Positions 1-10,606 of a DNA stretch of 63,624 nucleotides are shown piece by piece. The notes under the pieces are model-generated. The model worked only from the letters and a program-made list of their open reading frames with translations. It searched no databases and had not been told where the DNA came from. Source of the DNA: Tieghemiomyces parasiticus (taxonomy: Eukaryota > Kickxellomycota > Dimargaritomycetes > Dimargaritales > Dimargaritaceae); the NCBI GenBank assembly GCA_027575765.1, contig JANBPT010000164.1, forward strand, positions 1 to 63,624. The letters are read 5' to 3'. Positions within the stretch are counted from its first letter, which is position 1. Each line of letters starts with the position of its first letter. The translations under genes were made by a program, and so were the position numbers.

Positions 1-75
1 CGTGTCCGCACCCCGCAGGCCGTACCCCGCCCGGCCAACGGCAACGCTAACAAAGCGGCGCAACGTACCTTATAA
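1..75 (+). CDS. 3' end of an unidentified protein-coding gene (partial)
   Basis: An open frame enters from the left edge and ends at a TAA at 73-75, giving 24 residues rich in Arg, Pro, Ala and Asn. The base composition is GC-rich, as in the coding regions of this window. It turns abruptly T-rich and low in GC after the stop, as expected for a 3' untranslated region. No family can be named from so short a tail. It could also be a chance open frame. Confidence 0.35.
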   Translation, partial: RVRTPQAVPRPANGNANKAAQRTL

Positions 76-1054
76 TCCTCCATGAACGCGACGTTTTGAC
101 CACGCCTACGTACGCAGCCCAAGATCGCCTCTGTCAAGTCTGGAGGGTTTGTACTCAGCTCCTGTCGCTTCTTCCCCCGCCCTTTTATGTGGTCACTCCC
201 TCCTCTAGTTCGCTTACTCATCATCCTTACTTTCTCTCTTATCACGCGCACAGTCTGCCCCCTAGTGATTCCACCCTGTGTATGTACTCCACTACCTGTT
301 AAATGCTACGCATCGTTGCCTGACTTTTTTTTTATTTCTTTCGTTTTTGCTTCCATTGATTTGAAGTGACGGCCTGTTTTAGCGCTGTTGCCACTAAACA
401 CTGATTTCCGATAGTTGAATGAAGCAGAGTGACCTGGCTGGCAATATAATTACAAGCCTATTAAAGTCGTGGCGAACGAAGGCTGCCATGGTCTGTGGGT
501 TGTTACCAGCGATTGGCGACTACTGCACCGATCGTGAGAGATAATCTCTGCTCAGCCTTGCCCAGGCTTGGAGGGGCCGACACATTAGCTTTTGTGATAG
601 CATACAGATCACGTGATAAAATTGACCCACCGCGCAACGGAGGCCCCTTTCGAGGGGAGGGTGGGGAGAGGGAGACTCTCACCTTTCCTGCCAGAGTGGG
701 CGGATTGCCATCCCCACTTGAGAGGCCGACTGCTAGAAGGCATGCGGAGCGGATCGTCAAGCGGTCTACGGATCCCAACCAGGGTGTACCTCGTGCTGAG
801 CAACCAAGCAAGAAAGAGGGGAGGGCTGACCCAGTCGACTCGTCCAACCAGTGATGGCTTCCTGATTTGTCCCCACAGGCTACTCCATTACATTCCTTGT
901 AGATCGTCAACGCGTATCCTCTTGCAGCACATCACGGTCCGTCCCTGAACATTTACTTTCCCCAACCCACTCCAGTTCACCTTAACCGTACCGGTGTCAT
1001 AGTTCCCCCAGTTCAACCGTACCTTATCCCCGTTCTCCGAATCTATAATCCGCC
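76..1054. other. intergenic region upstream of ATP21
   Basis: No convincing gene. The open frames between 495 and 948 overlap each other on both strands and show no recognisable domain. A perfect TCACGTGA palindrome lies at 609-616, and the 60 bp before the ATP21 start are pyrimidine-rich, as in other fungal 5' leaders. Confidence 0.6.
609..616. promoter_or_regulatory. TCACGTGA palindrome (Cbf1-type E-box)
   Basis: Perfect 8-bp palindrome containing the CACGTG core, about 440 bp upstream of the ATP21 start codon. It matches the RTCACRTG consensus of the bHLH factor Cbf1. Binding is inferred. It is one of four identical copies in the window, all outside coding sequence. Confidence 0.45.
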
Positions 1055-1765
1055 ATGGCCACTCCTCTCGTTAAGGTGAGTAGCCCACTCGGTTCGACCT
1101 GACCCGGTAGGCATTTTAAATTCGCGGGCGATCGTGGTATGGCCACGTCGTCATGCACCTGACATTCTCCCCGCTTCATCGTCCAACGAACTATACGGGA
1201 GTCGGCTTATTTCTCTGGAAGGATTCCAAGCCACCTATCGAACTACCTCCTAGCACCTTCTACCGGTAGCCCCCCCTCCGGTACCCCGTATTGATCGCCA
1301 ATGTCACCCTACCAACGTCGCCTTTCCCACCTACTCTTTTTGACCGCGCATAGTACCTTCGCTGGGGCGCCCTGACCTTGGGTGTCACATACGGCTTCAC
1401 TCACAACAATGCCCTTCACAAGAAGAAGGAGCAGCAGATTCAGCGCGAGGAGTACCGGCACAAGGAGGAACTCATTGCCCGGGCGAAGGCTGAGTACGCT
1501 TCCCTCAAGGCCGCCCAGTCTAGCTCGTCAGGTAGGTTGTGGTAAACTGTAGCGACTAAAAGATTCTGGCCCAAGGCCCCGGTGTATACCGCTTTTATCC
1601 GCAGTCAGGTGCATAATCAAGTGCATTTTTCTAACCCGGTTCCTATTTTGCTATCTATTTTGTTTCATTTCGTCCTTCAACCCAACAGTCATCACCGACC
1701 CCGAGAGCCCGCAGTTCGACCTAGAGAAGTACCTGCTCAGCGTGGATTCCTCGGCCAAGGCCTAA
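1055..1765 (+). CDS. ATP21: ATP synthase subunit e (F1Fo, mitochondrial)
   Basis: Three exons, 1055-1075, 1354-1531 and 1689-1765, encode 91 residues. Introns have GTGAGT and GTAGGT donors and TAG and CAG acceptors, and all phases join. Subunit e (Tim11/Atp21) is a small single-span inner-membrane protein of the Fo sector. It is needed for ATP synthase dimers and cristae shape. The N-terminal membrane segment (about residues 8-22) contains a GxxxG motif, GVTYG, which in the yeast protein mediates dimer contacts. A charged Lys/Glu-rich helix follows, as usual for the family. Length fits the family (about 70-100 residues). The first exon is only seven codons, so single-exon scans miss this gene. 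It is convergent with the P450 gene. Confidence 0.88.
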
Positions 1766-2094
1766 GTGTATACGGTGCGTTGTTGCGTGTCCCCTACCTC
1801 CACTTCCCCTCCATTCTTTTATCGCTTCTTTTCCCTGCTACGGGTAGAGGTATATTCTCTGACCTAATGTTCCCGGGAATTTGGGTTCTACTTTAAAGCA
1901 TGGTGGAACCACTTCTTTATGTAAGACAACCTTATTAAAAGTCTACTCCAAAGGCAGCGTGGATATATATATTTATATATATTTAATACCGACTAAGCCG
2001 GTGTAGACATGAAGGTATTGTTGAAGGAAAGCAAATCGGTCGTATGTATATATCATTTATAGAGTATAATGTTACAACAATATACCCGCCTCAA
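1766..2094. other. convergent 3' intergenic region with AT-rich tract
   Basis: Lies between the 3' ends of ATP21 (+) and the P450 gene (-). It holds an alternating TA/TTTA tract at about 1963-1987 and other AT-rich stretches suited to polyadenylation of both genes. No gene seen. Confidence 0.6.
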
Positions 2095-5000
2095 CTACGC
2101 CCGCCACACATCGCGGTGGTAGCGGCCCTGCGTGCCCAGCTCGGCCAGGTAGGCCTCGGCAGCCGCGCGGTCCATTATACCCCCACTCTGGTCCTCAACA
2201 ATCTGCAGGAGGGCCGCCCAGACTCCAGTATCGAGACCAGTAGACCCGCACACGTAGAGATGAGCACCTTCTTCACTGAGCAACTGCCAGAGAACCACGG
2301 CATCATCGTGAAGGGCCTTTTGGATGTAGGCACCGTAGGACCAACGGACGCCACGGCGCCGATCTGCGTCACCCGGGGTCAGGGTATCTCCCCACGTCGC
2401 CAAAACGTTTGGATAGCCACCGCCCACTTCGTCTGCTGTGGATCCCGCGCATCGCGAAAATGACACGGTCAGCCGGCTCAACGCACCCGATCGGTAGTGC
2501 GACCGGAGCTCGTCTTGGTAATAGAAATCCTCAGCCGGGTGCTGACAGCCAAAGTAGAGAAGACATACACGAGATGTACGTGGACGAGGTGGTGACAGGC
2601 GTTCGGCCGCCCGCTGCTGGAGAAACCCGCGAAAAGGAGCGATACCCGAACCGGCACCAATCATGATGACAGGTGGGACCGTCGTACCCACCATAGCGGC
2701 AGGCGGACTAGGTTCCTCTGGGAGGTGGAAATTAGTCGCGGTTGCGGGCTGGATCCGGACCCAGATCGGGCTCCCAACCATGTCAGCTGGACCAGCAACG
2801 GTTGTGCGAGCGAGATAGTCGGAGGCCAACCCTGGATAGCGCCGGTTCTGGTAGGTATCATTGACCACGGTAACGGTCAGATGAAGGTCGGTCGTGACGC
2901 TGGTTGGCCCATCCTCACGGTTTACAGGAACAATGGGGTGGCTGGCGATAGAGTATTGTCGAGGGACCAAGGCCGGCAGCCAGAGTAGCCAGTCGGCCCA
3001 TACCAGTCCGCCAGCACCGGTGCCATTCGTATTTTGCAGTCGGGGTCCTACGGCGATCAAGAGCTCCGCGGTGGTACGGTACCGTTCCAACAAGTCCCGA
3101 CTATCAGTCTTGGTCGTGTGGTGGTTTGCAGTCACCAGACTAGTCCCGGTGGTAGCGACCGCGGCCCCGCCGTTCACCAAAGCCTGGGAAATGACTTGCA
3201 TGAGGTCCTTGGGTGGGGCTGCCAGCAGATCGGCGTAGGCCGTGAGAACCTGGCCCACGGTCCCGCGCACGGGCACCGCGCGGAGGAGGGCGCGACGGGA
3301 GACATCGGCCCAGTGCGGTCCGGCTTGCGGAACGGTGCAGTCCAATGTGTAGCTGCGATCGAGAGCTAAACCGAGGGCCTCAGCCACGCTCGCGACGAGT
3401 GCTGGGGGGTTTTGCGGCAGGACTTCGAGGTGGTCGCCCGCGCGGCACGGAACGTGGCCCGCGAGGCGTAACTCAATATGGCGAGTGGATCGATCGCTCA
3501 GGAGCTGACCCCGGAGTTCCCGGTTGGCAGTCAGGCGGGCCGGGACGTATCCCCGTTGGGTCCAGTCCACCAGCCCGGGTGCAGGAGCACTGGTGTCGTC
3601 ACTATCCCATGTCAGGCCCAGTGCCGTCGTAAGCCCGGCACCTTTCAGTGTGATCAATCCTCTCGCTGATCCACTATCCTTACCGGTGGTCTCGGAATTA
3701 GCCACAGCCAGGAGCGCGGGGGTCACCCCGAGATCCATAAAGATCTGGCTCACTAGCTCGGTGGACCACTCGACAAACACCTGGTCAGTATCCTCCGTAT
3801 CAGAATCACAGCGACCGGCGGGGAAGATCTGGACGGCACCCAAGGATGGACCAGCCAGAACACGGTCGACAAGGGTCGGGAAGGCCTGGAACGTGAGCCA
3901 TTGGCTGTTTCCGCAGCCGAACACCGCATAGCGCACACGGTGCCACGGCCGCGGCCAGTGGTTTTCGTCTGCCGCGGTCACCTCTGGCGTATCGTGACCC
4001 TTAAGAAAGGCCTGGAATTTGACGGCGTTGTCGGGCGCGGACCCGTTGTACGTGCTGGTGATAAACAGAACGTAGTGGTGATCAGAGCGTGAGCTGCGCA
4101 GCACCGGCACGCGAGGGTTAGAAACGTCGCCAGCAGAAGGCTCAAACGTGGCCGGGTCCTCCAACCACGTATCAAACGGCAAGGGTGATTGAACGGGACA
4201 CCCGAGGTAGCGGAGCTGAGTGGCCAACTGGCGGGCGTACTCCTCGCTTTGACCCATATTGGAGCCGTACACGAGAGTGAAGGCCGGCAGCGCCGCAGCG
4301 GGTTCGGGGATGTCGGAGAGCCGGGTGCGAAGTTGGGCGGCCAGATACTGCGGGGACTGCGTGGTGATATAGTCCGCTGGCAATGCCGGAGACAGTGGTG
4401 CTGGTAGCGGACCAGTGGCTCTTGCTCCGTTGTGCCCTTCCTCAGTGGTCGCTGTCATGCAACCCTGATCACGGAGGTACACGGTGGCCCGCAGCTGTTC
4501 GGGTCTTAATGTCGAGCTCCTTTTATCCCATGTCCCAGGAAGGTCGCCCGGACACATACGGATATCAAACCGCCGCAACAGATAAGCCAGAACAATCTTC
4601 ATCTCCTGCATGGCAAACTGCATCCCGATACACCCGCGGACCCCCGAGGAAAACGGGAGATAGGCGCCTGGGTGCCGGGCGGCCATGGCAGCCGGCAGGA
4701 AATGATCAGGGTTAAATGCCTCGGGATTGGGTCCCCAGTGGTCTGGATGCCGATGGAGGGCGAAGGCGTTGACTTGGCAAGAAGTGCCGGCAGGACATTC
4801 GTAGCCGCCAGGCAATACGGTATCCTGACGGGCTTGGCGAAGGTGGAGGAAGAGTGGTGGGTAGAGACGGAGGGTTTCGCGGATGATCTGGGTAAGGTAG
4901 GTCAACTTGGCGAGTTGGGCACCCGTGGGCGGGACCGCACTGGCCGCATCTGGGAGGTCGGCGGCGTCAATCTCGGCGCGAACCCGGCGAAGGACCTCCG

Positions 5001-6243
5001 GGTGCTGGTCGAGAAGGTAGAGACACCAGGTGAGCGTGGCGCTGGTGGTCTCATGGCCAGCAATCAAGAATGTGACAACCTGGTCGCGAATATTGACATC
5101 GTCAAGGTACCGCGGCTGGCCTTGGTCGTCGACCTCATGAGCGTGGAGCATAAACTTTAGCAGGTCCATTTTATCGGCGTGGTCCTCCGGATGCCGACGG
5201 CGCTCTCGGATGATACCATCAACAGTACCGGTGATGAGGTCCATCTGGGCGTCAAAGTGGTATTTGCGAGGGAGGGGGAGATACTTATAGCAAGGGGTGT
5301 AGACCATCCGATTGAACACCTCGTTCAGGGTAAAGTAGATGGCCTCGACAAAGGGGTGCTTGGTGACCTGGCCCGCGTTAAGCAAGTCGAAGTCGTAGCC
5401 GAAGCCGATCCGGGCGATGGTCTCGAGGGCGATATTGGTGGTCCACATTAATAGGTCCACAGGCTTTCCGTTGGAGGCGAATGAATCGAAGACGTGGAGG
5501 GCGGCGCAGGTTAACTCCGTCATTTGGCCAATGTAGTGCCGCATGGCGCTGGCGGAGAAGGCCGGCATCAGTAGCTTGTGGGCTAGACGCCAGTGTTCAG
5601 TCTCGGTGTTGCTGGTAAACAGGCCGTTGCCGCCCACTGCCGCGAGCTCAGCTAAGGGATACTCGACCCGTTTGCCAAACCACTCACCCTCTTTAAGAAA
5701 CAGGAGGGCCATGTCCGGGTCGCTAGTTAGGATGACCCGTTTTCCGAGGACGGTGATCTGGACGAGGTGGTTGTACTTTCGGAGGAGGTCGTACTCGGCC
5801 TGGACCGGGTCAGTCAGAAACACATCAATATTGCCTACCAGAGGGTACGGTGTGGGACCGGGGACTTGGCGGCGAACGGTATCGGGGCAGATGTGAACCA
5901 CAAACGCTGTGCGCACGGCGTCCCACGTGTCGAGAGACAGGCCTCGTTCGTTGGTAAAGGTCAGACTGGCGGAACCCAAAAGGCCGAACGCGTCCTGCAC
6001 ACGGGTGATGAAAGTGTCGAGGTTGGAGACATCTGCAGTTGCGATAATCTTGCCGTCCGTGCTGGCCTGGCCACCCGGTGGCACCACAACGAGCACTGCT
6101 GGACCAGACGTCGGCCGACCGTCGCTGAAGGGACATTTTCCAGTACCTCCGACACTAGATGTTTGGGACACGGGGCACACCGAACCCCGATCCGCCGTAA
6201 TCGTATCCGTATCGGATAAGACTTGCGGGGTGGTAGGACGCAT
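2095..6243 (-). CDS. self-sufficient cytochrome P450-reductase fusion (CYP505/P450foxy type)
   Basis: Single exon, 1382 residues. The heme domain (about 125-590) has the I-helix AGHETT at 395-400, ExxR at 456-459 and heme loop FSSGVRGCIG with the thiolate Cys538. A linker (about 595-650) leads to the FMN flavodoxin domain (about 655-840, starting YGSNMG). The FAD/NADPH reductase follows, with RQYS at 1095-1098, GAGSGIAPFR at 1196-1205 and the C-terminal aromatic Trp1380 of the NADPH site. The order matches Bacillus P450BM3 and Fusarium P450foxy, which hydroxylate fatty acids near the omega end. All catalytic signatures are intact, so activity is likely; the substrate is inferred. About 125 residues precede the usual P450 start, including two Cys-Pro motifs and a possible beta-grasp domain. 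That is unusual. The lack of introns in 4.1 kb contrasts with most neighbours. Confidence 0.93.
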   Translation of the reverse strand: MRPTTPQVLSDTDTITADRGSVCPVSQTSSVGGTGKCPFSDGRPTSGPAVLVVVPPGGQASTDGKIIATADVSNLDTFITRVQDAFGLLGSASLTFTNERGLSLDTWDAVRTAFVVHICPDTVRRQVPGPTPYPLVGNIDVFLTDPVQAEYDLLRKYNHLVQITVLGKRVILTSDPDMALLFLKEGEWFGKRVEYPLAELAAVGGNGLFTSNTETEHWRLAHKLLMPAFSASAMRHYIGQMTELTCAALHVFDSFASNGKPVDLLMWTTNIALETIARIGFGYDFDLLNAGQVTKHPFVEAIYFTLNEVFNRMVYTPCYKYLPLPRKYHFDAQMDLITGTVDGIIRERRRHPEDHADKMDLLKFMLHAHEVDDQGQPRYLDDVNIRDQVVTFLIAGHETTSATLTWCLYLLDQHPEVLRRVRAEIDAADLPDAASAVPPTGAQLAKLTYLTQIIRETLRLYPPLFLHLRQARQDTVLPGGYECPAGTSCQVNAFALHRHPDHWGPNPEAFNPDHFLPAAMAARHPGAYLPFSSGVRGCIGMQFAMQEMKIVLAYLLRRFDIRMCPGDLPGTWDKRSSTLRPEQLRATVYLRDQGCMTATTEEGHNGARATGPLPAPLSPALPADYITTQSPQYLAAQLRTRLSDIPEPAAALPAFTLVYGSNMGQSEEYARQLATQLRYLGCPVQSPLPFDTWLEDPATFEPSAGDVSNPRVPVLRSSRSDHHYVLFITSTYNGSAPDNAVKFQAFLKGHDTPEVTAADENHWPRPWHRVRYAVFGCGNSQWLTFQAFPTLVDRVLAGPSLGAVQIFPAGRCDSDTEDTDQVFVEWSTELVSQIFMDLGVTPALLAVANSETTGKDSGSARGLITLKGAGLTTALGLTWDSDDTSAPAPGLVDWTQRGYVPARLTANRELRGQLLSDRSTRHIELRLAGHVPCRAGDHLEVLPQNPPALVASVAEALGLALDRSYTLDCTVPQAGPHWADVSRRALLRAVPVRGTVGQVLTAYADLLAAPPKDLMQVISQALVNGGAAVATTGTSLVTANHHTTKTDSRDLLERYRTTAELLIAVGPRLQNTNGTGAGGLVWADWLLWLPALVPRQYSIASHPIVPVNREDGPTSVTTDLHLTVTVVNDTYQNRRYPGLASDYLARTTVAGPADMVGSPIWVRIQPATATNFHLPEEPSPPAAMVGTTVPPVIMIGAGSGIAPFRGFLQQRAAERLSPPRPRTSRVCLLYFGCQHPAEDFYYQDELRSHYRSGALSRLTVSFSRCAGSTADEVGGGYPNVLATWGDTLTPGDADRRRGVRWSYGAYIQKALHDDAVVLWQLLSEEGAHLYVCGSTGLDTGVWAALLQIVEDQSGGIMDRAAAEAYLAELGTQGRYHRDVWRA

Positions 6244-8512
6244 CGCAGGTACAAACTGTGGAGGAGGGCAGTGGTGAGACCAGGTCTATGTGGCAATAGC
6301 GACGGCGTTGGGTGGGAAATGTGGGAGGCCAAGGATTAGCACGGCCTTGGATAAGGGATGACTACGTTGTCGTGGGAACGCCAGTAGTGCGGGCGGTGTA
6401 TAAAGTTTTCCAGCGTAGAGGAAACATCCCTGACTGACTCTGAAAGCGTATGATTGTGAGGAGCAGAGGGAGGAGATCCATCGCTAGGAACAACATGCGA
6501 CACAGATGCCTACCCAACCTACCTGAGGACTGCCTACGTCAATGTCTTTCAAGCAACTGTCGCCTGGCAGTCGCGAAAGCGTAGGACGGGATTAAAGCGG
6601 TAGTGAATTATGGTTACGTTGATAGCAGTGGGCCAGGGTAGATGTGCATTCATTCCCTGACTTGTAGCGAAGGACGGCTGCGGAGGGTAGGGGGCCTGGA
6701 TGCCAGAATTATGTTACGGTAGTTGCGAACGTCGAATCTAGATGGTTAAATGTAAATAGCTACGCATACTTGGGTACTTAGTTTCTGTAGAATATCCAAT
6801 GTCGGTCAATACTATCGTGGGTGGGTGAAGGGATGTCAGGAGTTTTTAAGCAAAACGAGAGCGCTCGCGTTCGTGGGGAGAGAGCTCTAATGCTACGGCC
6901 TTCTTTCCGTCTAACCAACCTTCTGAGCTGGTCCGAAATGATAGTTTATGGAAAGCGGGACCTTCGTGCATGTATGATCATTTAGTTCACACTCACAATT
7001 AAGCCGACCTTGCTTTATTAGTAGGGATACCTTTTCACTTCATCCGTGCATCCCAATGACCGGCAGGCTACGTCCAAGTTTGGTAGTCCGGTTAGGCCCA
7101 TCACCCGACAGTACAGGTGTATCATCCCTTCAGCCACCAAGTAAATAAATGAAACCATCGACGGTATGCGCTGTTGGCGTTTGTGATGCTGCTGATTGAG
7201 AGATGGTGAGGATGATGAGAGGCCTCTGAAGTAGGTCCTATTCAGGGTGGGATGACACTTGCTCGGGGCTCTCGCCGTCGTCAGCAAGTGAAGAGTGATA
7301 GATAGGTGAATGAGCTACTCAAGAGCGTTCCGACATTAGAAACGATGCCACCAGGGCTAGCGATGTGGGCTCGAGACTGCTCCCCGGAAACAAGGACCAC
7401 GCGTTTATCGCTGGCGTTGAAAACAATGGGTCTCTGATCCGCTTCGGCCAAGTGATCCGCATAAGACCCGCCGTCCGGAACCCTACCTTTAGACCAACGC
7501 GTTGGAGGCTACTGGGCCATCAGCAAGATGAAATCACCCTCGCAACCAGGTCACACTGTCTGGGATTGGAGGTACCAGTTAGCGCAACGCCGTCAAACTA
7601 AACACATAAGCAATATCAACCACTTCACAGTGACGGTTCCGCTTCCTACTTCCAAGGGGAGGGGGCCTAATTCTGCCACGCCGTTCACTCTCCTCCGCCT
7701 GCAAACACCCATGACCTAGCGAGGTATCTCACCTCCTCCGCATTATTCCGCACTTACTCACCCTCACCCCCACCATCATACTACCTACCAGCAGTGAATC
7801 TTAGGTGGCGGATCGGCCCCTTTCCCATGCACCCTCTTTGAGTTAGCATCTGTATCCCGCACGTAGCTTAATCCGTTGTTCAGGGTTTACCTCAACGTCT
7901 ATGCAAATAAATCCCACTGGCTACCGTGGAAAAGGAAAAACGACCTCCGTGCGACAGCCCGACCTTCTAATTAACCGCCATCCTTGCGGTGTCCCGCCAA
8001 GATGAATGGCGGATCCATTCTCCCCAAGTGGCCAAATTCAGCTCAATGAGTCCGCATTGGGGAGGCTCTTACTGAAAATCATACCATATGGTTCAATGGC
8101 TATAGTTGGACTAAAGTGCAGGGTGGTGACAAAGAAATAGGGGCAATCGCAGGCAGCAAAGTCTCCGCACCTTCTGACCCTTGCAACCTCGTTGTGATGC
8201 ATGTGAGGCCGCCTCGTTTCCCGAATGCTGACGAGATCAGACCGACAGGTACGTTCGTCACCAGCCAGAGGATATTTGATCGGGTCTACGCGTGCTATCG
8301 TAGTTTGGACTTGCGCCACCGGTAGCAAGGAATGGTGGGGAGGGCAATTCATATGGTGTATGACAACAAAATATTGGCACAGGTGGATTTTAATCATGCG
8401 CCTCCCTTCTCCGCCCATCCAGTATATGTCCCACCCTCCTCGCACGTTCTTTATAGGCACTAGTGCTGAATCGGTGTGGCTATGCGTGACTCCTGTGACA
8501 GTGGGGATGTAC

Positions 8513-8544
<32 letters not shown>

Positions 8545-8908
8545 AGAGTGCGCGCGAGTTCTGACATGGCGAGGAGCGCGCATAACAAATCGAAGAACTT
8601 GGATAAAAATACAGGTCGGAAATGGGCAACTATTTTATTATTCAGGATGGCGCGGGGTGGAATGGAGACCCCGTCTTTCCCCGAAGAACAAAATACATCT
8701 GAACGTACGAAGCGGGTTAAACAGATAAGCGGCCCGCTAAACAACAGAAGCAAAGCGATAGAGTGAGCAGTATGGAAAGATGTATAATGAAAAATAAGGA
8801 AGGGACAAAGGGTGTAGATATAGTACACTAGTAAAAAGTAATCAGGCGACAGGGGTTTATAGTTCGATTGGAACCCCGGAAGCGTGTGCACGCAGCACTT
8901 CCTCCACT
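6244..8908. other. gene-poor region between divergently oriented flanks
   Basis: About 2.7 kb without a gene I can support. Open frames at 7018-8891 are short, mutually overlapping or generated by the AG microsatellite at 8513-8548, and none shows a domain. The left part is the promoter of the P450 gene. The last 100 bp are probably the 3' region of the CsbD-like gene. Confidence 0.55.
8513..8548. repeat. (AG)n microsatellite
   Basis: An uninterrupted run of AG dinucleotides for about 22 bp, continuing as an imperfect GA-rich run to about 8548. It lies in non-coding sequence and creates spurious Ser/Leu- and Arg/Glu-rich open frames on both strands. Confidence 0.9.
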
Positions 8909-10606
8909 TTAGTGGTTAGCCTGGTACTTGGCAGCCTCAGCGCCCTGCTTAGCGCCAGCTGCGGTGTTATGGAGAGCACCGCCGTGGGCCTTGCTGGCCT
9001 CAGCCTCGTGCATACCGTGAGCGGCGTCCTGGCGATTTTCGGCCTTGGCGGCTTCACGCCGGACCTGACCTTCCATCTTGTCTTCCTCACCATGGGCCTT
9101 GAGGTTGGCCGAACCGACGACAGTGCCGACGGCCTTGGCGATGGTGCCCTTGACCTGTTGCATCAGACCACCCGTCTTGCTGGGAGACTCACTACCATCA
9201 GCTCTGGTACCCAGGTGGCCGGCGCTCCCCGGGCCCGCGTTGCGCTGGGCGTTGTAGGCATCGGTGGCGGAGTGAGTGTTGTTGCCCGTAGAGGAGTGGT
9301 GGTTGCCAGAAGTGCTGTTGCTCGTGGTGTTGTGCTGGTTGAGACCGGTGCTGTTGGGGTTGTTGTGCTGGTTCAGGCCATGACCATCGATGGTCTTCTG
9401 CTGGTCACGGTGATGGTGGTTGCCGGCAGCGGCAGCAGCAGCCGTGGCACCAGTAGCGGAATTGTGATGATGGTCATGACGGTCGTGGTCGCGACCCAGG
9501 CCGGCGGTGGAGTTGCTCTGGTTGGCGTGATTGTGGGTCGAACCCATGCTGGCGGCGTTGGACATGGGGCCGCAGGATTGACCGTGGCCGGTTGAGCTGT
9601 GGGTATGGGCGTTGAGGCGGTCGGTATTGGTCTGACCCAGGCCGCTGGAACTAGTGGCGGTGTTGATCTGGTTGTGAGCGTTTCCCAGGCCGGCGCCAGC
9701 GTGGGTGGCCGAGTGGCTGGGATGGCTCAGCCCACTGTTGCCGGTGGGGTTGTTAAAGTGGTCGTTGCTGCGACCCAGGCCGGATCCATCAGTGGAGGTG
9801 TTGAACCGGTCGTTCTGGTTCTGGCCCAGACCCGAAGCGGTGGTTTGGAACTGGGAGTTTTGGGACTGCCCGAGACCGCTGGCGGCGTTGTTGGTGTGGC
9901 CCAGACCGGTCGAGCCCTTGGTAGCGTTGTACTGGTTGTGCGAGTTGCCCAGACCCGAGATACCGGTGTTAGCGCTGAGCCGATCATTCTGGTTCTGGCC
10001 TAGACCAGAGGCGACATTGCTACTGTGGCTCAAACCGGCCGTGCTGGTGGGAGTGGTGAATTGACTGTGAGAGTTGTTCAGACCCGCAGCACCGGTCGAA
10101 GAATTGAGCTGGCCATTCTGACCCTGGACCAAGCCCGAGGTGGCGTTGTTCGCGGCAGGATTCAGAGAGTTGTGGGACTGGCCGAAGCCAGAAGAGTCAG
10201 TGGCAGTGTCGAAACGATCGTTCTGGGGGTGGCTAAGACCGGAGGCGGCGGTGTTGAACTGGTCGTTAGAGCGACCGCTCAGACCGGTGGAGCCCGTCGG
10301 GGCGTTGAACTGAACGTGCTGAGATTGGCCGAGGCCGGTGGCAGCGTTATTGTGGCCGGGGCCGTGGTTATGGCTATGAGGGTAGCTCAGGCCAGATGCG
10401 GCAGCGTTGATGGCGCCAGTGGCACCGCGACGGGGCTCATGAGGGTGGTTCATGGCTGTAGTGGCGGGGTTGCTATCAAAGGCAGTCTGATTGTCAAGGC
10501 CGGCGGTAGCAGTGGGACGGTTACCCATGGCGTTCTGGACTTCAGCGAGGTCGGCAGCGACGCGCGGGGTGGTGGTGTTGTTGGTGTTGCTGTTGTTACC
10601 GTACAT
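8909..10606 (-). CDS. repeat-rich protein with C-terminal CsbD-like segment (possible stress protein)
   Basis: The frame extends upstream to 10753, but the start at 10606 (Met-Tyr-Gly-Asn) is preferred. A TATA box sits at 10773-10779, so transcription should begin near 10745 and the farther Met would lie at or before the cap. This gives 565 residues. Residues about 60-350 are Asn/Ser/Gly/Gln-rich imperfect repeats built on a Ser-Gly-Leu-Gly core followed by a Gln/His/Asn stretch. A His/Asn-rich part follows. The last 92 residues are charged and Ala/Lys/Glu-rich, with a segment (about 480-530, containing QVKGTIAKAVGTVVGSANLK) resembling the CsbD family. That family includes bacterial stress proteins and fungal proteins such as Ustilago Hmp1. 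No signal peptide or membrane span is visible. A hydrophilic, disorder-prone stress protein is an inference; the molecular role is unknown. Confidence 0.75.
   Translation of the reverse strand: MYGNNSNTNNTTTPRVAADLAEVQNAMGNRPTATAGLDNQTAFDSNPATTAMNHPHEPRRGATGAINAAASGLSYPHSHNHGPGHNNAATGLGQSQHVQFNAPTGSTGLSGRSNDQFNTAASGLSHPQNDRFDTATDSSGFGQSHNSLNPAANNATSGLVQGQNGQLNSSTGAAGLNNSHSQFTTPTSTAGLSHSSNVASGLGQNQNDRLSANTGISGLGNSHNQYNATKGSTGLGHTNNAASGLGQSQNSQFQTTASGLGQNQNDRFNTSTDGSGLGRSNDHFNNPTGNSGLSHPSHSATHAGAGLGNAHNQINTATSSSGLGQTNTDRLNAHTHSSTGHGQSCGPMSNAASMGSTHNHANQSNSTAGLGRDHDRHDHHHNSATGATAAAAAAGNHHHRDQQKTIDGHGLNQHNNPNSTGLNQHNTTSNSTSGNHHSSTGNNTHSATDAYNAQRNAGPGSAGHLGTRADGSESPSKTGGLMQQVKGTIAKAVGTVVGSANLKAHGEEDKMEGQVRREAAKAENRQDAAHGMHEAEASKAHGGALHNTAAGAKQGAEAAKYQANH
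9560..10430 (-). repeat. coding tandem-like repeats (SGLGxxxN units)
   Basis: Degenerate in-frame repeats with a core Ser-Gly-Leu-Gly/Ser/Asn recurring roughly every 14-30 residues, each followed by Gln, Asn and Ser residues. At DNA level the repeats share segments such as the complement of CCCAGACC. The unit length is irregular, so this is a low-complexity array rather than a strict minisatellite. Confidence 0.8.

Noticed and set aside
8038..8583. 181-codon minus-strand frame
   Set aside because: Its N-terminus is translation of the AG microsatellite and the rest has no domain.
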